DNA of 5,192 nt from Acidiluteibacter sp965660325. Lineage in GTDB: Bacteria > Bacteroidota > Bacteroidia > Flavobacteriales_E > Vicingaceae. The translations under genes and the position numbers were made by a program. The stretch spans positions 1 to 5,192 of the forward strand of contig CBFHZL010000149.1 of NCBI GenBank assembly GCA_965660325.1, written 5' to 3'. The stretch's first letter is position 1. Each line of letters opens with the position of its first letter. This document shows, piece after piece, positions 4,985 to 5,192 of the stretch. The notes below the pieces were generated by a model. That model was not told the DNA's origin, made no database searches, and saw only the letters and a list, made by a program, of their open reading frames with translations.

Positions 4985-5192
4985 TTATTCTGCTTTTGGC
5001 TCTTCAGTTGAATTCTCTTCAGCTGCAGGAGCTTCATCAGTTGTTTCTTCTGCTGCAGGAGCTTCCTCCGCAGGAGTTTCTTCAACTACTGGTGCATTTT
5101 TAGCAGCAATTTCTGCAGCTCTTTTTGCATTTACTTCAGCTTCCGCATCCGCTTTCTTCTTTCTGTCTGCAGCTTCTTGTGCAGATAAACCT
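4985..5192 (-). CDS. rpsP: 30S ribosomal protein S16 (bS16), C-terminal part with Ala/Glu-rich extension
   Basis: Only the last 68 codons and the stop (TAA at 4987-4985) are inside the window; the start and the conserved S16 core lie beyond the right edge. What is visible begins G-L-S-A-Q-E-A-A-D-R-K-K-K and runs through a charged helical stretch, A-D-A-E-A-E-V-N-A-K-R-A-A-E-I-A-A-K. It ends in a low-complexity acidic tail with repeated E-A-P-A-A-E-E units. No S16 core motif is present, so the identification rests on the 11-nt spacing to rimM, the universal rpsP-rimM order, and the long Lys/Ala/Glu tails known on S16 of Bacteroidota. The tail is rich in Ala, Glu and Pro and is probably a helix followed by a disordered end on the solvent side of the 30S subunit. 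The gene heads the operon running to 2760; its promoter is outside the window. Confidence 0.88.
   Translation of the reverse strand, partial: GLSAQEAADRKKKADAEAEVNAKRAAEIAAKNAPVVEETPAEEAPAAEETTDEAPAAEENSTEEPKAE
5022..5080 (-). repeat. short in-frame repeats in the S16 tail
   Basis: The plus-strand string GCTGCAGGAGCTTC occurs at 5022-5035 and 5052-5065, exactly 30 nt apart. A degenerate third copy, CCGCAGGAGTTTC, lies at 5068-5080, in register at 15 nt. All are multiples of three and encode repeated E-A-P-A-(A/E)-E units (E-T-P-A in the third copy), so length changes by slippage or recombination would keep the frame. Confidence 0.75.

Noticed and set aside
4888..5085. Minus-strand Lys/Gln/Leu-rich frame across the rpsP-rimM junction
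   Set aside because: It is an out-of-frame reading of the repetitive S16 tail and the rimM start; both real frames are clear.
1..5192. A new defence, mobile or biosynthetic system in this window
   Set aside because: All genes except the receiver/pseudo-Hpt protein fall in well-known housekeeping or redox families. There are no repeats of CRISPR type, no transposase or integrase, no toxin-antitoxin-like pair and no sign of compositional islands.

Overview
The window reads as an ordinary chromosomal stretch of an AT-rich member of the Bacteroidota, perhaps a Cytophagales-type marine or soil bacterium. The evidence for this is the style of the proteins (RimM starting K-x-x-D-C-F-Y-L-G, an AHSA1-type SRPBCC protein, S16 with a long Ala/Glu tail), weak or absent Shine-Dalgarno sequences, and TAnnTTTG-like promoter cores. 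The genus cannot be fixed from this sequence alone.

Layout, left to right. (1) At the left edge on the minus strand is the first 104 codons of a MiaE-type tRNA hydroxylase, preceded by a possible promoter. (2) A good intrinsic terminator at 362-396 separates it from a two-gene minus-strand operon, msrB-msrA. These two genes encode the methionine sulfoxide reductases for the R and S forms and are only 2 nt apart. (3) A gene-free stretch of about 490 bp (1419-1912) holds small direct and inverted repeats. (4) The only plus-strand gene (1913-2662) encodes a receiver domain followed by a region that looks like an Hpt domain without its phospho-histidine, probably starting at TTG. (5) A short convergent gap holds an AT-rich hairpin. 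(6) From the right edge down to 2760 runs a tightly packed minus-strand operon: rpsP (S16, partial), rimM, a TrmN6-type tRNA methyltransferase, a nitroreductase and an AHSA1/SRPBCC protein. Its last four genes are joined by TAATG, TAATG and ATGA overlaps.

How the genes fit together. rpsP, rimM and trmN6 serve small-subunit assembly and tRNA modification. The nitroreductase and SRPBCC protein are translationally coupled to them, but their substrates are unknown. MsrA and MsrB together repair both stereoisomers of oxidised methionine. The receiver/pseudo-Hpt protein stands alone without a visible kinase. I found no CRISPR array, mobile element, tRNA, rRNA or defence-type cassette. I do not think the window contains a new multi-gene system. 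The parts most worth a second look are the receiver/pseudo-Hpt protein and the composition of the rpsP operon.
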